From contig JAIOTF010000330.1 of NCBI GenBank assembly GCA_021107195.1, positions 1 to 12,399 on the forward strand: DNA of 12,399 nucleotides, written 5' to 3'. Shown here one piece after another: positions 1-6,607 of this stretch; position 1 is the first letter of the stretch, and every line of letters starts with the position of its first letter. The translations under genes and the position numbers were made by a program. The DNA is from Anaerolineaceae bacterium (GTDB taxonomy: Bacteria > Chloroflexota > Anaerolineae > Anaerolineales > Anaerolineaceae). The notes below the pieces were generated by a model. The model worked only from the letters and a program-made list of their open reading frames with translations. It did no database searches and was not told where the DNA came from.

Positions 1-66
1 AGGGGGCTTACTTTTGTCATTTTTGAGCGTTGATTAACCTCAAAATTTCATGCGTAGGCCCTAATA

Positions 67-127
67 ACCAACCGCCCCGCGTTTTTTTTTGCAGGACGGT
101 TGGTCTTTCTTTGGAGGAGAAAGAAAG
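67..127. repeat. Two short stem-loops beyond the small membrane gene
   Basis: The arms ACCAACCG (67-74) and CGGTTGGT (97-104) are complementary around a 22-nt loop containing a run of nine T. A second pair follows directly: CTTTCTTT (105-112) with AAAGAAAG (120-127), loop GGAGGAG. They lie just past the stop codon of the minus-strand gene at 131-367, so they could form its 3' end. Neither has a clean U-tract in the right place, so a terminator role is only a guess. Confidence 0.3.
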
Positions 128-130
128 TTG

Positions 131-367
131 CTATTCGCAACAGTGGCGCCGGGAAGCCAGGCTGGCGCCTACCAGGAAGATACCAACAATGATTAGCGGT
201 ACGCCGACGATCGCACCGATTAGGGTCAGGCTGACGATGACACCGGCCAGGATCAGCACCATGCCGATCACGGCGGCCACGAAACGCCCGACAAGTTCAA
301 TGATGAAGAAAACCAGGTGGAAAATAGCCTTGAAGGGCCACATAATGATATTCAATAACCATTTCAT
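131..367 (-). CDS. Small two-helix membrane protein, function unknown
   Basis: This 78-residue protein is almost entirely hydrophobic. It has one membrane segment at about residues 12-37, a second at about 43-70, and a short polar tail ending RRHCCE. I do not recognise the family. The start is well supported: AGGAGGT (plus-strand ACCTCCT at 374-380) lies 6 nt before the ATG, a near-perfect ribosome binding site. A TATATT hexamer upstream on the minus strand could be a -10 box, but no good -35 is visible. The gene stands alone: a strong stem-loop lies upstream at 479-519, and the next minus-strand gene has its own terminator. The two closely spaced helices suggest a small inner-membrane protein, possibly stress-related as many such proteins are, but nothing in the sequence shows a function. 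Codon structure and the binding site make it likely to be real. Confidence 0.75.
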   Translation of the reverse strand: MKWLLNIIMWPFKAIFHLVFFIIELVGRFVAAVIGMVLILAGVIVSLTLIGAIVGVPLIIVGIFLVGASLASRRHCCE

Positions 368-447
368 TTCAAGACCTCCTTATCTCACTTTAATATACGC
401 AGCATGTTGTGAAAAGTTGCAGGCTTTCATTTTCTGATTAGACGATC

Positions 448-463
448 TGAAATTTAAATTTCA
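448..463. promoter_or_regulatory. 16-bp perfect palindrome upstream of the small membrane gene
   Basis: TGAAATTTAAATTTCA is a perfect palindrome about 80 bp upstream of the start at 367. It is AT-rich and symmetrical, as many operators are. No regulator is identified and it could be chance in an AT-rich spacer. Confidence 0.25.
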
Positions 464-478
464 CAAAACCGAGAAATT

Positions 479-519
479 CCATCCTGACCTTCCTCAGAAT
501 TTGAGGAAGGTCAGGATGG
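479..519. terminator. Strong stem-loop, 18-bp stem, 5-nt loop
   Basis: Positions 479-496 are the exact reverse complement of 502-519, with loop GAATT. On the plus strand the stem is followed by GGTGTTTTTG, as in an intrinsic terminator. On the minus strand the tail is only moderately T-rich (AATTTCTCGGTTTTG). It lies between two minus-strand genes, so it probably stops read-through or antisense transcription. No plus-strand gene upstream needs it. Confidence 0.55.
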
Positions 520-584
520 GGTGTTTTTGATAGGCTGTTTACATTTCCAAAAAGTCTTTGACTTTATGGCAGGGAAAAGAAACA

Positions 585-616
585 ACCTCCCACAGATTCC
601 GGAATCTGTGGGAGGT
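585..616 (-). terminator. Intrinsic terminator of the NBR1-Ig lipoprotein gene
   Basis: Positions 585-600 and 601-616 are perfect reverse complements, a 32-nt palindrome that folds into a long GC-rich hairpin. On the minus strand it is followed by TTGTTTCTTTT, a U-rich tail. It begins 31 nt past the stop codon of the gene ending at 648, the normal place for a rho-independent terminator. Confidence 0.8.
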
Positions 617-647
617 GTAAAATGGTTGATTTGTACTGCTGGCTGAA

Positions 648-1586
648 TTATTCAACCACGATCTTGGTATAGATCGTTTGGTTATCATCCACGCCGAACA
701 GGTCGCCGTTGGCATTCATCAACATCCAGTGAGCCACATACTCACCGGGTTGCTCTGGGGCGGTAAGTTCGACAAAGAGGTCGACGGTCTCTCCGGGCGG
801 CACCTGAATGGGGATATTGGTTGCTGCGGGGGATTGCAGGTCATCGCCATGACTGAAAACCAGCTTGTAGTCGAGGGTCCAGGTAGACGTGCCGTTGTTG
901 CGCAGTCGCCAGGTTTTGATGAAAGTTTCGCCGGCGGGGACCACAGTATCATCGGGAACAGTCACATCGGCCACAAATTTAGCTGAGTCTTGAAGTGGTT
1001 GCGCTTCCGTCAACCCGGCTGCTTGGGCATTGTCAAAAGTCTTCCAGTCAAAGGTGATCCCGTTGGCGGCGTCCATATCTTGGAACATGATGATGCCCGT
1101 GCGGCCATCGCTGGTTTGATAGCATACAAAATAGTCGATTGGATTGATCAAGCCAACCGTGTTGGTCAAAGAGGTGCTGTCACGGCATTGTTCAAAGCGG
1201 GGTTCGGTTTGGTAGACAAAATTGATGTCAAACGCAGCCGGCGCCACGGGCAGAAATCCCATTTGCTGTCCAGCGCCGCTGGGGTCGGGCTCCACCTTGA
1301 AGTCGCAGGCCGGGTCGTTTTCACTGGTTTGTTGGCCTGCGTCGAGATCAAAACAGGTTTGATAAGGCAGGAATGCGGCACTGCCGCTGGAAAAGAGGTT
1401 GGGGGCAGGCGGTTGTGGGGTGATCGCCGCGCTTTGTGCCTCCAGGGTTTGGGCGGCTTGCGTGCCGGCCAAAGTTTCCGGGGCAGGCTGGCCGGGTGTG
1501 GCGGCAGGCGCATTGCTCCGCGCACAGCCGCTCAAGGCGACTGCAACCAGCAGGATGAAGATACCTATGTGTTTTTTCAGTTTCAT
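648..1586 (-). CDS. Secreted lipoprotein with C-terminal NBR1-type Ig domain
   Basis: The 312-residue protein starts with a lipoprotein signal peptide: MKLKK, a hydrophobic stretch, and the lipobox LSGC with Cys21 as the lipidated residue. A low-complexity Ala/Pro/Gln linker follows (about 24-65). Residues 66-200 form a segment with five cysteines that I cannot assign. Residues 204-311 match the NBR1 central-domain-like Ig fold (N_BRCA1_IG), seen in the pattern VPAGETFIKTWRLRNNGTSTW and the later VPPGE and PGEY turns. In bacteria this domain is typically extracellular and its ligand is not established. The frame is open up to 1724, but the start at 1586 is chosen because GGAG lies 6 nt upstream and the signal peptide begins there. 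The upstream frame also runs through a terminator hairpin. The gene is monocistronic, lying between terminators at 1697-1738 and 585-616. Confidence 0.85.
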   Translation of the reverse strand: MKLKKHIGIFILLVAVALSGCARSNAPAATPGQPAPETLAGTQAAQTLEAQSAAITPQPPAPNLFSSGSAAFLPYQTCFDLDAGQQTSENDPACDFKVEPDPSGAGQQMGFLPVAPAAFDINFVYQTEPRFEQCRDSTSLTNTVGLINPIDYFVCYQTSDGRTGIIMFQDMDAANGITFDWKTFDNAQAAGLTEAQPLQDSAKFVADVTVPDDTVVPAGETFIKTWRLRNNGTSTWTLDYKLVFSHGDDLQSPAATNIPIQVPPGETVDLFVELTAPEQPGEYVAHWMLMNANGDLFGVDDNQTIYTKIVVE

Positions 1587-1621
1587 TTTTATCTCCAAAG
1601 TCATAAATCGTTCTGGAATAT

Positions 1622-1627
1622 ATTGTA
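1622..1627 (-). promoter_or_regulatory. Candidate -10 box for the NBR1-Ig lipoprotein gene
   Basis: On the minus strand this reads TACAAT, one mismatch from the sigma70 consensus, 35 nt before the ATG. No good -35 hexamer lies at 16-18 bp. It sits between the upstream terminator and the gene, where a promoter is needed. Confidence 0.4.
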
Positions 1628-1696
1628 GCCGAAGATGATGAAAACAGGATGAGGACTCGTTGGATGCTTGCGGATTTGAAAGGTTCAGGTAAAAAG

Positions 1697-1738
1697 ACGC
1701 ATCGTTTTGTGAAAATCGGATCACACAAAACGATGCGT
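1697..1738 (-). terminator. Intrinsic terminator of the protease/cohesin operon
   Basis: ACGCATCGTTTTGTG (1697-1711) is the exact reverse complement of 1724-1738, a 15-bp stem with a 12-nt loop. On the minus strand the stem is followed by CTTTTTACC. It lies 123 nt past the stop codon at 1861 and before the promoter of the next gene, so it closes the two-gene operon. Confidence 0.75.
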
Positions 1739-1804
1739 ATGGGTCTGGCGTTGATGGGTGACAAGAATCACAACAGAACCCAGGATGAATCTATATTGGG
1801 TTGG

Positions 1805-1834
1805 GCTCCCTCAAGATGTGAGGCTTGAGGGAGC
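1805..1834 (-). terminator. Additional 3'-UTR stem-loop
   Basis: GCTCCCTCAAG (1805-1815) pairs with 1824-1834, an 11-bp stem with an 8-nt loop, 27 nt past the stop codon at 1861. It has no U-tract on the minus strand, so it may protect the mRNA 3' end or assist the stronger hairpin at 1697-1738 rather than terminate alone. Confidence 0.4.
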
Positions 1835-1860
1835 TTCGTTCACCTGCGTGCTGGAGGGGT

Positions 1861-2850
1861 TTACGGAATGAATAAAACCTGTCCAGGATAGATGAGTGTT
1901 GAATAGAGACCGTTGGCAGCCATGATCGCCGGCCATTGCACACCATAGATCAGGCCGATGCGGAACAAGTTCTGTCCGGCGACGACGGTGTGATGTGTGT
2001 TACCCGGTATCAGAGTCGGGTAGGTTGTGGGGGATACCGGAGGAACACTCCCGCTGCCGGGAATATTGAGCACCTGGCCAACATAGATCAGCGTGGACGG
2101 CAGATTATTGTAGCTTTGGATGGTTGTCCACGGAAGCCCGAATTTCAGGCCAATGCGGTACAGGTTATCACCCGCCTGGACGACATAAGTTGTGGCAGTG
2201 CCGGGGATAACGGTGGGGCTGCCGGGACCTGGAGTGACTGTGGGGACCGAGCCGCCGCCCTGGATCGTGACAGAGGCGTTAGTTGTGCCGCCAGCGGCCA
2301 GGACAGACAAACCTTCCATGATCACATCGCTCGCCAGGGGCTGCACAAACAGGAACTGGACGGCAGTGCTGGGAGAGGTTGCTTTGGCCTTGAGTTGGAT
2401 CTGCACCACACTGAAGGTGCCAGTTACTGATCCACCCGTTTTACCGGCTGCATAGCTGATTGTGCCAGCAGCGTTGTCATAGGTGTTTTGCACGACCAGA
2501 TCCAGATCGCCCACTTGGGTAAGGGACATAACCTCAAGATAAGTGGGGTCAAATTGTAAGCTGACCTGTACCGTGTTCACCGACTGCGCGCCCGCCGCGA
2601 CCTGTACTGAAAGGTTAAAGGTCTGGCCGACATTGACAGTGGAGCTTGCCGGGGTAAGGACCATGGTTGCTGTCCCCGCAGAAAGCGGGATAGCAAGGCC
2701 TTCATCGGCTGTTTCTGGTGCAGCAGAGTGCACCTCCATTTCACTCGCTTCTGGCTCCGCAACCTCAACCTCCGCAGGTGAGGTGCTTTTCAGCGTACAG
2801 GCTGAGAGCAAGACAGTAAAAACGAGTAGGAGCGAAAGGGTTTTTTTCAT
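1861..2850 (-). CDS. Lipoprotein with cohesin domain and two LysM modules
   Basis: The 329-residue protein has a lipoprotein signal (MKKTLSLLLVFTVLLSAC, Cys18 lipidated) and an acidic linker (about 24-57). Residues 61-197 look like a cohesin domain: an opening VxVGQTFxLSVQV strand, LQFDPTYLEV, and later strands typical of the fold. A Pro/Thr/Gly linker follows, then two LysM repeats at about 221-264 and 286-329, each with the YxVxxGxNLxRIGLxxG start and the xxLIYxGQVLxIP end. LysM binds peptidoglycan-type glycans and cohesin binds dockerins. The protein therefore looks like a surface scaffold held by both lipid and wall. Its ATG overlaps the stop codon of the upstream dockerin protease (ATGA), and its GGAGGAG binding site lies within that gene, so the two are translationally coupled. 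The cohesin call rests on pattern reading; an immunoglobulin-like adhesin domain is the alternative. Confidence 0.85.
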   Translation of the reverse strand: MKKTLSLLLVFTVLLSACTLKSTSPAEVEVAEPEASEMEVHSAAPETADEGLAIPLSAGTATMVLTPASSTVNVGQTFNLSVQVAAGAQSVNTVQVSLQFDPTYLEVMSLTQVGDLDLVVQNTYDNAAGTISYAAGKTGGSVTGTFSVVQIQLKAKATSPSTAVQFLFVQPLASDVIMEGLSVLAAGGTTNASVTIQGGGSVPTVTPGPGSPTVIPGTATTYVVQAGDNLYRIGLKFGLPWTTIQSYNNLPSTLIYVGQVLNIPGSGSVPPVSPTTYPTLIPGNTHHTVVAGQNLFRIGLIYGVQWPAIMAANGLYSTLIYPGQVLFIP

Positions 2851-5090
2851 GATTCTCCTCCTTTTCCATAATTGGAAGCTAATAATGAGAAATCAACTGC
2901 AGATACACATCGATCTCCATTGAAATCCGCACGATAGTCATACCCTGCTGTTCCTTCGCAGGTACCGAAAGCTGCGCTGAGGATTGAAAAATCCGTCGCG
3001 CTGACATAATCATCCGTGTTGCTATCTCCTGCAAGTAGAGTGCCAACTTGCAAAGAGTTCTCACCGTTTTGCAGGGATATATCCCGAATCAGCGTGGAAA
3101 GTGTGTTTTCTCCTTTGATCCGGATTTCATAAATACCCGGTGCGGCGTTGATCGTGAAATTGCCGTTCTGGTCTGTTGTGGTGGTGAAGGTGGTGCCGCT
3201 GCCGGGCTGCCCGGAGACAGTCAAGGTAACCGATATATTTGTGATCCAGGACGGGTCTGGGGGCTCAGGCCGCGAGGGCAGATTTACGCTGCCTTTCAGG
3301 GCGGCTGTGTTGGCTCCGCTGGTGCCGGTGGAGATATTCAGGGAATTGCTGCGGTCAGAAATGATGCCATCGCGATAGGCTTCTATGGTGTAGGCATAGG
3401 TAACACCTGACAGCGGAGTGTTGTCAGTGTAACTGGTGGTGTTGGCAGGCAGGGTCGCCAGCAGCGTATCGTCGCGGTACAGGCGGAAACCCTCCTCTGC
3501 CTGAGAGTTATCTTGCCAGATCAGGTGAATCATCCCGGTTTCTGACGGGGCGCTGGACAGGTTGGCCGGGGCAGCGGGCTTGATGGTGAAGGTACGGGTG
3601 CTGCTCCATTCACTCTCCTGGTCGGCTGTGCGGGATTTGACCTTCCAGACGTATGGATAGCCAGCGGGCAGGGTCAGGCTGGCATTCGCCGCTGACTGCC
3701 AGCCGAAGGTTATGATACCCTGAGGCCCGCCGTTGATCTCGCCGTAATACTCGTCAGCCTCTCCGCTCCATGTAAAGTTGATCGTTTCTCCTTCGAGGAA
3801 AACCTGCTGGTTTTGCGGGCTGCTCAACAGCGGCGCATTTTCAGAGAATGCCTGCACGCTGTGCACGTATCTTTCGATGAAGCATTCGCCATAGCCGATC
3901 TTGAAATAGCCATGATCCTGGAAACTGGTGCCCCAACTGTTGCGGGCGATCCAATATCCGCCGGCATCGTTATAACCGACCAGCACAACAGCATGGTTGG
4001 CATCATTGTCGTTGGTGCAGCGGTAGACATCGTCATCCCAATGTCCGCCAAATTGGGACGCACCCAATCCATAAGCGGCAGCCAGCGGCCCTTTGCGGAT
4101 CAAATACTGTTTGATGCTGGTCGAATCGGGCGGCACACGCTCAATGTTGTTGATCGTTACCAGACGGCTGGACCAATCACCGCAGCGGTTGTCGCAGGTG
4201 CTGTCGCTGCACACATTGAAGCCGTTGCTATAGGCGCAGTCGCTGGTGCAGAAGCCTTCACAGCCGCAGCTAACCCCGTCAATATAGGGCATACAGCTTT
4301 CATCCGGCACACCGTAATCGCGGAGATAACGCAGGGCGACGTATTCATCGCCGCCACAGCAGGAGCCTAACGGATTGCAGTCGCTGACCAGATATTGTTC
4401 CGACAGGTCAATGTTCAGATTGGGGTTGCCGCTTTCAATGCGGATGACAGCTTCTGCGGCGGCCACTGCCGAGAAGGCCCAGCAGCTTCCGCATTCGCGT
4501 TGGTCGCGAACAGGCGGCAGCCAGTTGTTCCCCATGTAATTGCGCCAGTCAAAGGATGATGGCACTTCAAATGGTGTTACGCCGTGGATTACGGTGAAGG
4601 ATTGGGGTTCAAAGGGCAAAGTCAGGGCCTGATTATCACCGGTTTCACAAGGAGCCATTTTGCTGATCAGGTCGGTGAGAATGGTCATCTTTGCGATCAC
4701 CTGGCCGTCATGATCCACACACACGGCGTATTCTGGCGTAAATTCATTTTCCCCATCCTGGACGAGCTTCACATCGTAGCCCAGCCGGGTGCATAGAGAA
4801 AATTTTGCACCGCATTTCCCTTCGAGAAAATCCCAGGAATCACACTGTGTGCCGTCAGGAAAGCGGCAGATGCTGTAGTCCCCGGAAGGAGCGGAGAATG
4901 TGGTGTAGGTATAGCCAAGTTCTTCACAATAAATAGCGGCAGGGTTGGCCATAGACAGCACAAGACTGCCGTCTGGTGGATTGTCCGGCGGCTGTGGTGA
5001 TTCAGGATTCCGGGGAGCCGCAAGCAGGACAAATATGCCGATCCAGACGAATGTATGGAAGAAAATGCGGATTGTGCGTTTGGCGTTCAT
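2847..5090 (-). CDS. Secreted papain-family (C1A) cysteine protease with C-terminal dockerin
   Basis: The 747-residue protein has an N-terminal hydrophobic signal segment (about 8-25) and a Pro-rich linker. Residues 48-94 match DUF333 (NPAAIYCEE, FPDGTQCDSWDFLEGKC), and 96-148 look like a second, diverged copy. The peptidase C1A domain spans about 177-415, with oxyanion Gln197, catalytic Cys203 (in CGSCWAFS), His366 (NHAVVLVGY) and Asn384 (RNSWG) all present. A cysteine-rich insertion lies at about 238-303. Two Fn3/Ig-like domains (about 418-504 and 507-588) and a carboxypeptidase-regulatory-like beta domain (about 597-684) follow. The C-terminus (688-743) is a dockerin with two calcium loops, Asp689/Asn691/Asp693/Asp700 and Asp722/Asn724/Asp726/Asp733. 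Only a weak ribosome binding site precedes the ATG; a TATGAT box at 5137-5142 may be its -10. The downstream cohesin-LysM gene overlaps by 4 nt and is the obvious docking partner. Confidence 0.92.
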   Translation of the reverse strand: MNAKRTIRIFFHTFVWIGIFVLLAAPRNPESPQPPDNPPDGSLVLSMANPAAIYCEELGYTYTTFSAPSGDYSICRFPDGTQCDSWDFLEGKCGAKFSLCTRLGYDVKLVQDGENEFTPEYAVCVDHDGQVIAKMTILTDLISKMAPCETGDNQALTLPFEPQSFTVIHGVTPFEVPSSFDWRNYMGNNWLPPVRDQRECGSCWAFSAVAAAEAVIRIESGNPNLNIDLSEQYLVSDCNPLGSCCGGDEYVALRYLRDYGVPDESCMPYIDGVSCGCEGFCTSDCAYSNGFNVCSDSTCDNRCGDWSSRLVTINNIERVPPDSTSIKQYLIRKGPLAAAYGLGASQFGGHWDDDVYRCTNDNDANHAVVLVGYNDAGGYWIARNSWGTSFQDHGYFKIGYGECFIERYVHSVQAFSENAPLLSSPQNQQVFLEGETINFTWSGEADEYYGEINGGPQGIITFGWQSAANASLTLPAGYPYVWKVKSRTADQESEWSSTRTFTIKPAAPANLSSAPSETGMIHLIWQDNSQAEEGFRLYRDDTLLATLPANTTSYTDNTPLSGVTYAYTIEAYRDGIISDRSNSLNISTGTSGANTAALKGSVNLPSRPEPPDPSWITNISVTLTVSGQPGSGTTFTTTTDQNGNFTINAAPGIYEIRIKGENTLSTLIRDISLQNGENSLQVGTLLAGDSNTDDYVSATDFSILSAAFGTCEGTAGYDYRADFNGDRCVSAVDFSLLASNYGKGGES

Positions 5091-5285
5091 CCGATACCAT
5101 CACATTCGTTATGTTGATCGAAACCTTCTTTCTATAATCATACACTAAAATCTTTCGTATAGGTTGTAGAATTCAGTGAAAAAGGGTGGAAAAGAGCCCG
5201 CCGCAGGCCTGGGAGAGGGGGTTTTTATGAAAAATATACTGGTTTAGTGGCAAAATGGAGCGGTTTTTACAAAATCCCCAAATCG

Positions 5286-5333
5286 TAGTAACGAATTCAT
5301 TCGTTACCTGTTTGTTGTTTCACGAAGTGAATA
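5286..5333. repeat. Palindromic intergenic repeat, copy 1
   Basis: TAGTAACGA (5286-5294) opens a palindrome in which GTAACGAAT (5288-5296) is the reverse complement of 5299-5307. About 11 nt later a smaller hairpin occurs (TTCAC-GAA-GTGAA, near 5319-5331). The TAGTAACGA start and two-palindrome layout resemble the element at 10999-11052, so both probably belong to one REP-like family. It lies in the 308-nt spacer between the minus-strand genes at 5399 and 5090. Nothing else is recognisable in that spacer apart from possible promoter boxes for the protease. Confidence 0.5.
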
Positions 5334-5398
5334 ACTGAAATTGTGCTTCCAAAATTTAATGTCTAATAAACATTTTCCCTTTCTTAATGAGGGGATGT

Positions 5399-6490
5399 TC
5401 ACAGGGATTTCTTTGCCAGCTTCTTCTTGAGATGGCGCAGAGGGACGGTCTCAAACGTGCCCTGTACATTTTCGATGCCCTGTTCATACATGATGTTGAA
5501 GCCTTCCACCTCGTGCGGGTCGAAGTGCACCCCCGACAGGGAGCGGATATGTGCCCACACCTTGTCTGCCGGCCAGGCCAGACGATAGGGTCTGTCGGAG
5601 AAGAGGGCATCCCATACATCCACCACCGAGAAGATGCGCGCACTGAAGGGAATTTCCTCGCCTTTCAGGCCGCGCGGATAGCCTGAACCATCCCAATGTT
5701 CATGATGGCAATAGGGGATGTCCAAAGCACGCTTAAGAAAATCGATTTGGGAAAGCATTTCGTAGGCGTAGACCGGGTGCATGCGCATGACAACCCACTC
5801 TTCGGGAGATAGTTCGCCGGGTTTCAGCAGAATGGCATCCGGGATGCCCATTTTGCCGATGTCATGCAGCATCGCTCCGCGATGAATATGTACCAACTCT
5901 TCACTTGGTACTTGAAGCACTTCGGCCAGTTTGACCGTCATTTCTGTCACACGGCGGGTATGACCTTCTGTTTCCTGATCGCGTAGCTCGAGTGCCTTGG
6001 CCCAGCCTTCGAGGGTTTTGTTGTAAGCGCGGGTCAGTTCAAAGTTAGCTTCTTTCAGGGAATCAATCGTGGCATTATCTGTTTCGCGCAGACGATTGCT
6101 CAGTTCACGGGTAATGCGCAATGCCAGGTTCGGCTGGCGTTCCAGCAGCTCTTTGAAATCCGAATGATTCATTTGTAACAGTTTGGCGGGTGTGCGGGTA
6201 AGGACGGTGGCCGTGCGTAGACCGTCAGGATTGAGCAGGCTCATCTCGCCAATGAAATCGCCAGTTGTGAGTGTCTTGAGCAAGCGGTCACCGTGGATGC
6301 CCATCGATTTGATCACATCCAGGCTGCCTTCCAGGATGATGTAGAAATCAGTCCCATAGTCATTTTCACGGATCAGGACTGTATTGACCTCAACGTCAAT
6401 ACAGGTTAAAGCCTTTCCAAGAATCTGATATTCATGTTCTGGCAGGGTTTTGAACAACGGGATGTCTTTGAAGTAAAAATCATGAACCAT
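5399..6490 (-). CDS. Cyclic-nucleotide-binding HD-GYP phosphodiesterase
   Basis: The 363-residue cytoplasmic protein joins two domains. Residues about 12-130 form a cyclic-nucleotide-binding (CRP-like) domain whose phosphate-binding cassette is intact (GEMSLLN...RTATV, with Glu82 and Arg92). After a short helical linker, residues about 163-345 form an HD-GYP domain with His177, the HD pair His209-Asp210 (HDIGKMGIPD), His238, and HHEHWDGSGYP ending in the GYP signature at 270-272. HD-GYP proteins hydrolyse c-di-GMP; the CRP-like part probably senses cAMP or a related ligand and controls this activity, which is an inference. The start is set by AAGGA 9 nt upstream of the ATG and by a consensus promoter (6545-6574). 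There is no GGDEF partner in the window and no obvious target gene. No clear terminator is seen after the stop codon. Confidence 0.92.
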   Translation of the reverse strand: MVHDFYFKDIPLFKTLPEHEYQILGKALTCIDVEVNTVLIRENDYGTDFYIILEGSLDVIKSMGIHGDRLLKTLTTGDFIGEMSLLNPDGLRTATVLTRTPAKLLQMNHSDFKELLERQPNLALRITRELSNRLRETDNATIDSLKEANFELTRAYNKTLEGWAKALELRDQETEGHTRRVTEMTVKLAEVLQVPSEELVHIHRGAMLHDIGKMGIPDAILLKPGELSPEEWVVMRMHPVYAYEMLSQIDFLKRALDIPYCHHEHWDGSGYPRGLKGEEIPFSARIFSVVDVWDALFSDRPYRLAWPADKVWAHIRSLSGVHFDPHEVEGFNIMYEQGIENVQGTFETVPLRHLKKKLAKKSL

Positions 6491-6518
6491 GATGTGCGTT
6501 CCTTAGTTAAGGAAGATG

Positions 6519-6538
6519 ATTGCTTCAAACGAAGCAAT
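6519..6538. promoter_or_regulatory. Inverted repeat at the transcription start of the HD-GYP gene
   Basis: ATTGCTTC (6519-6526) and GAAGCAAT (6531-6538) are perfect reverse complements separated by AAAC. The expected start site, judged from the -10 box at 6545-6550, falls at its right edge. It could be an operator or a 5'-end RNA hairpin in the leader. Confidence 0.45.
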
Positions 6539-6544
6539 ATGTAT

Positions 6545-6574
6545 ATCATAATGCCAACCTGTTGGGTTTGTCAA
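6545..6574 (-). promoter_or_regulatory. Sigma70-type promoter of the HD-GYP gene
   Basis: On the minus strand a perfect TTGACA (-35, plus positions 6569-6574) is followed after 18 bp by TATGAT (-10, 6545-6550), one mismatch from consensus. The start codon lies about 55 nt downstream. This is the best-matching promoter in the window. Confidence 0.7.
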
Positions 6575-6607
6575 AACCATAAAAACGTTTTTCCCCTGAA
6601 ATTCAGT

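Noticed and set aside
990..1628. 212-codon plus-strand frame opposite the NBR1-Ig lipoprotein
   Set aside because: It is antisense to a gene with a signal peptide, lipobox and recognisable domain; its own product has no known features.
1587..1724. N-terminal extension of the NBR1-Ig lipoprotein to 1724
   Set aside because: The extension would pass through an intrinsic terminator and would place 46 non-signal residues before a classic lipoprotein signal peptide. The start at 1586 has a proper ribosome binding site.
3813..4370. Long open frame on the plus strand opposite the protease
   Set aside because: It lies wholly within the antisense of a gene with intact catalytic motifs, and its product is a repetitive Ala/Ile-rich sequence without a ribosome binding site. 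It is a shadow frame.
1861..5090. Part of a cellulosome
   Set aside because: No glycoside hydrolase, carbohydrate-binding module or multi-cohesin scaffold is present; the only dockerin is on a protease.
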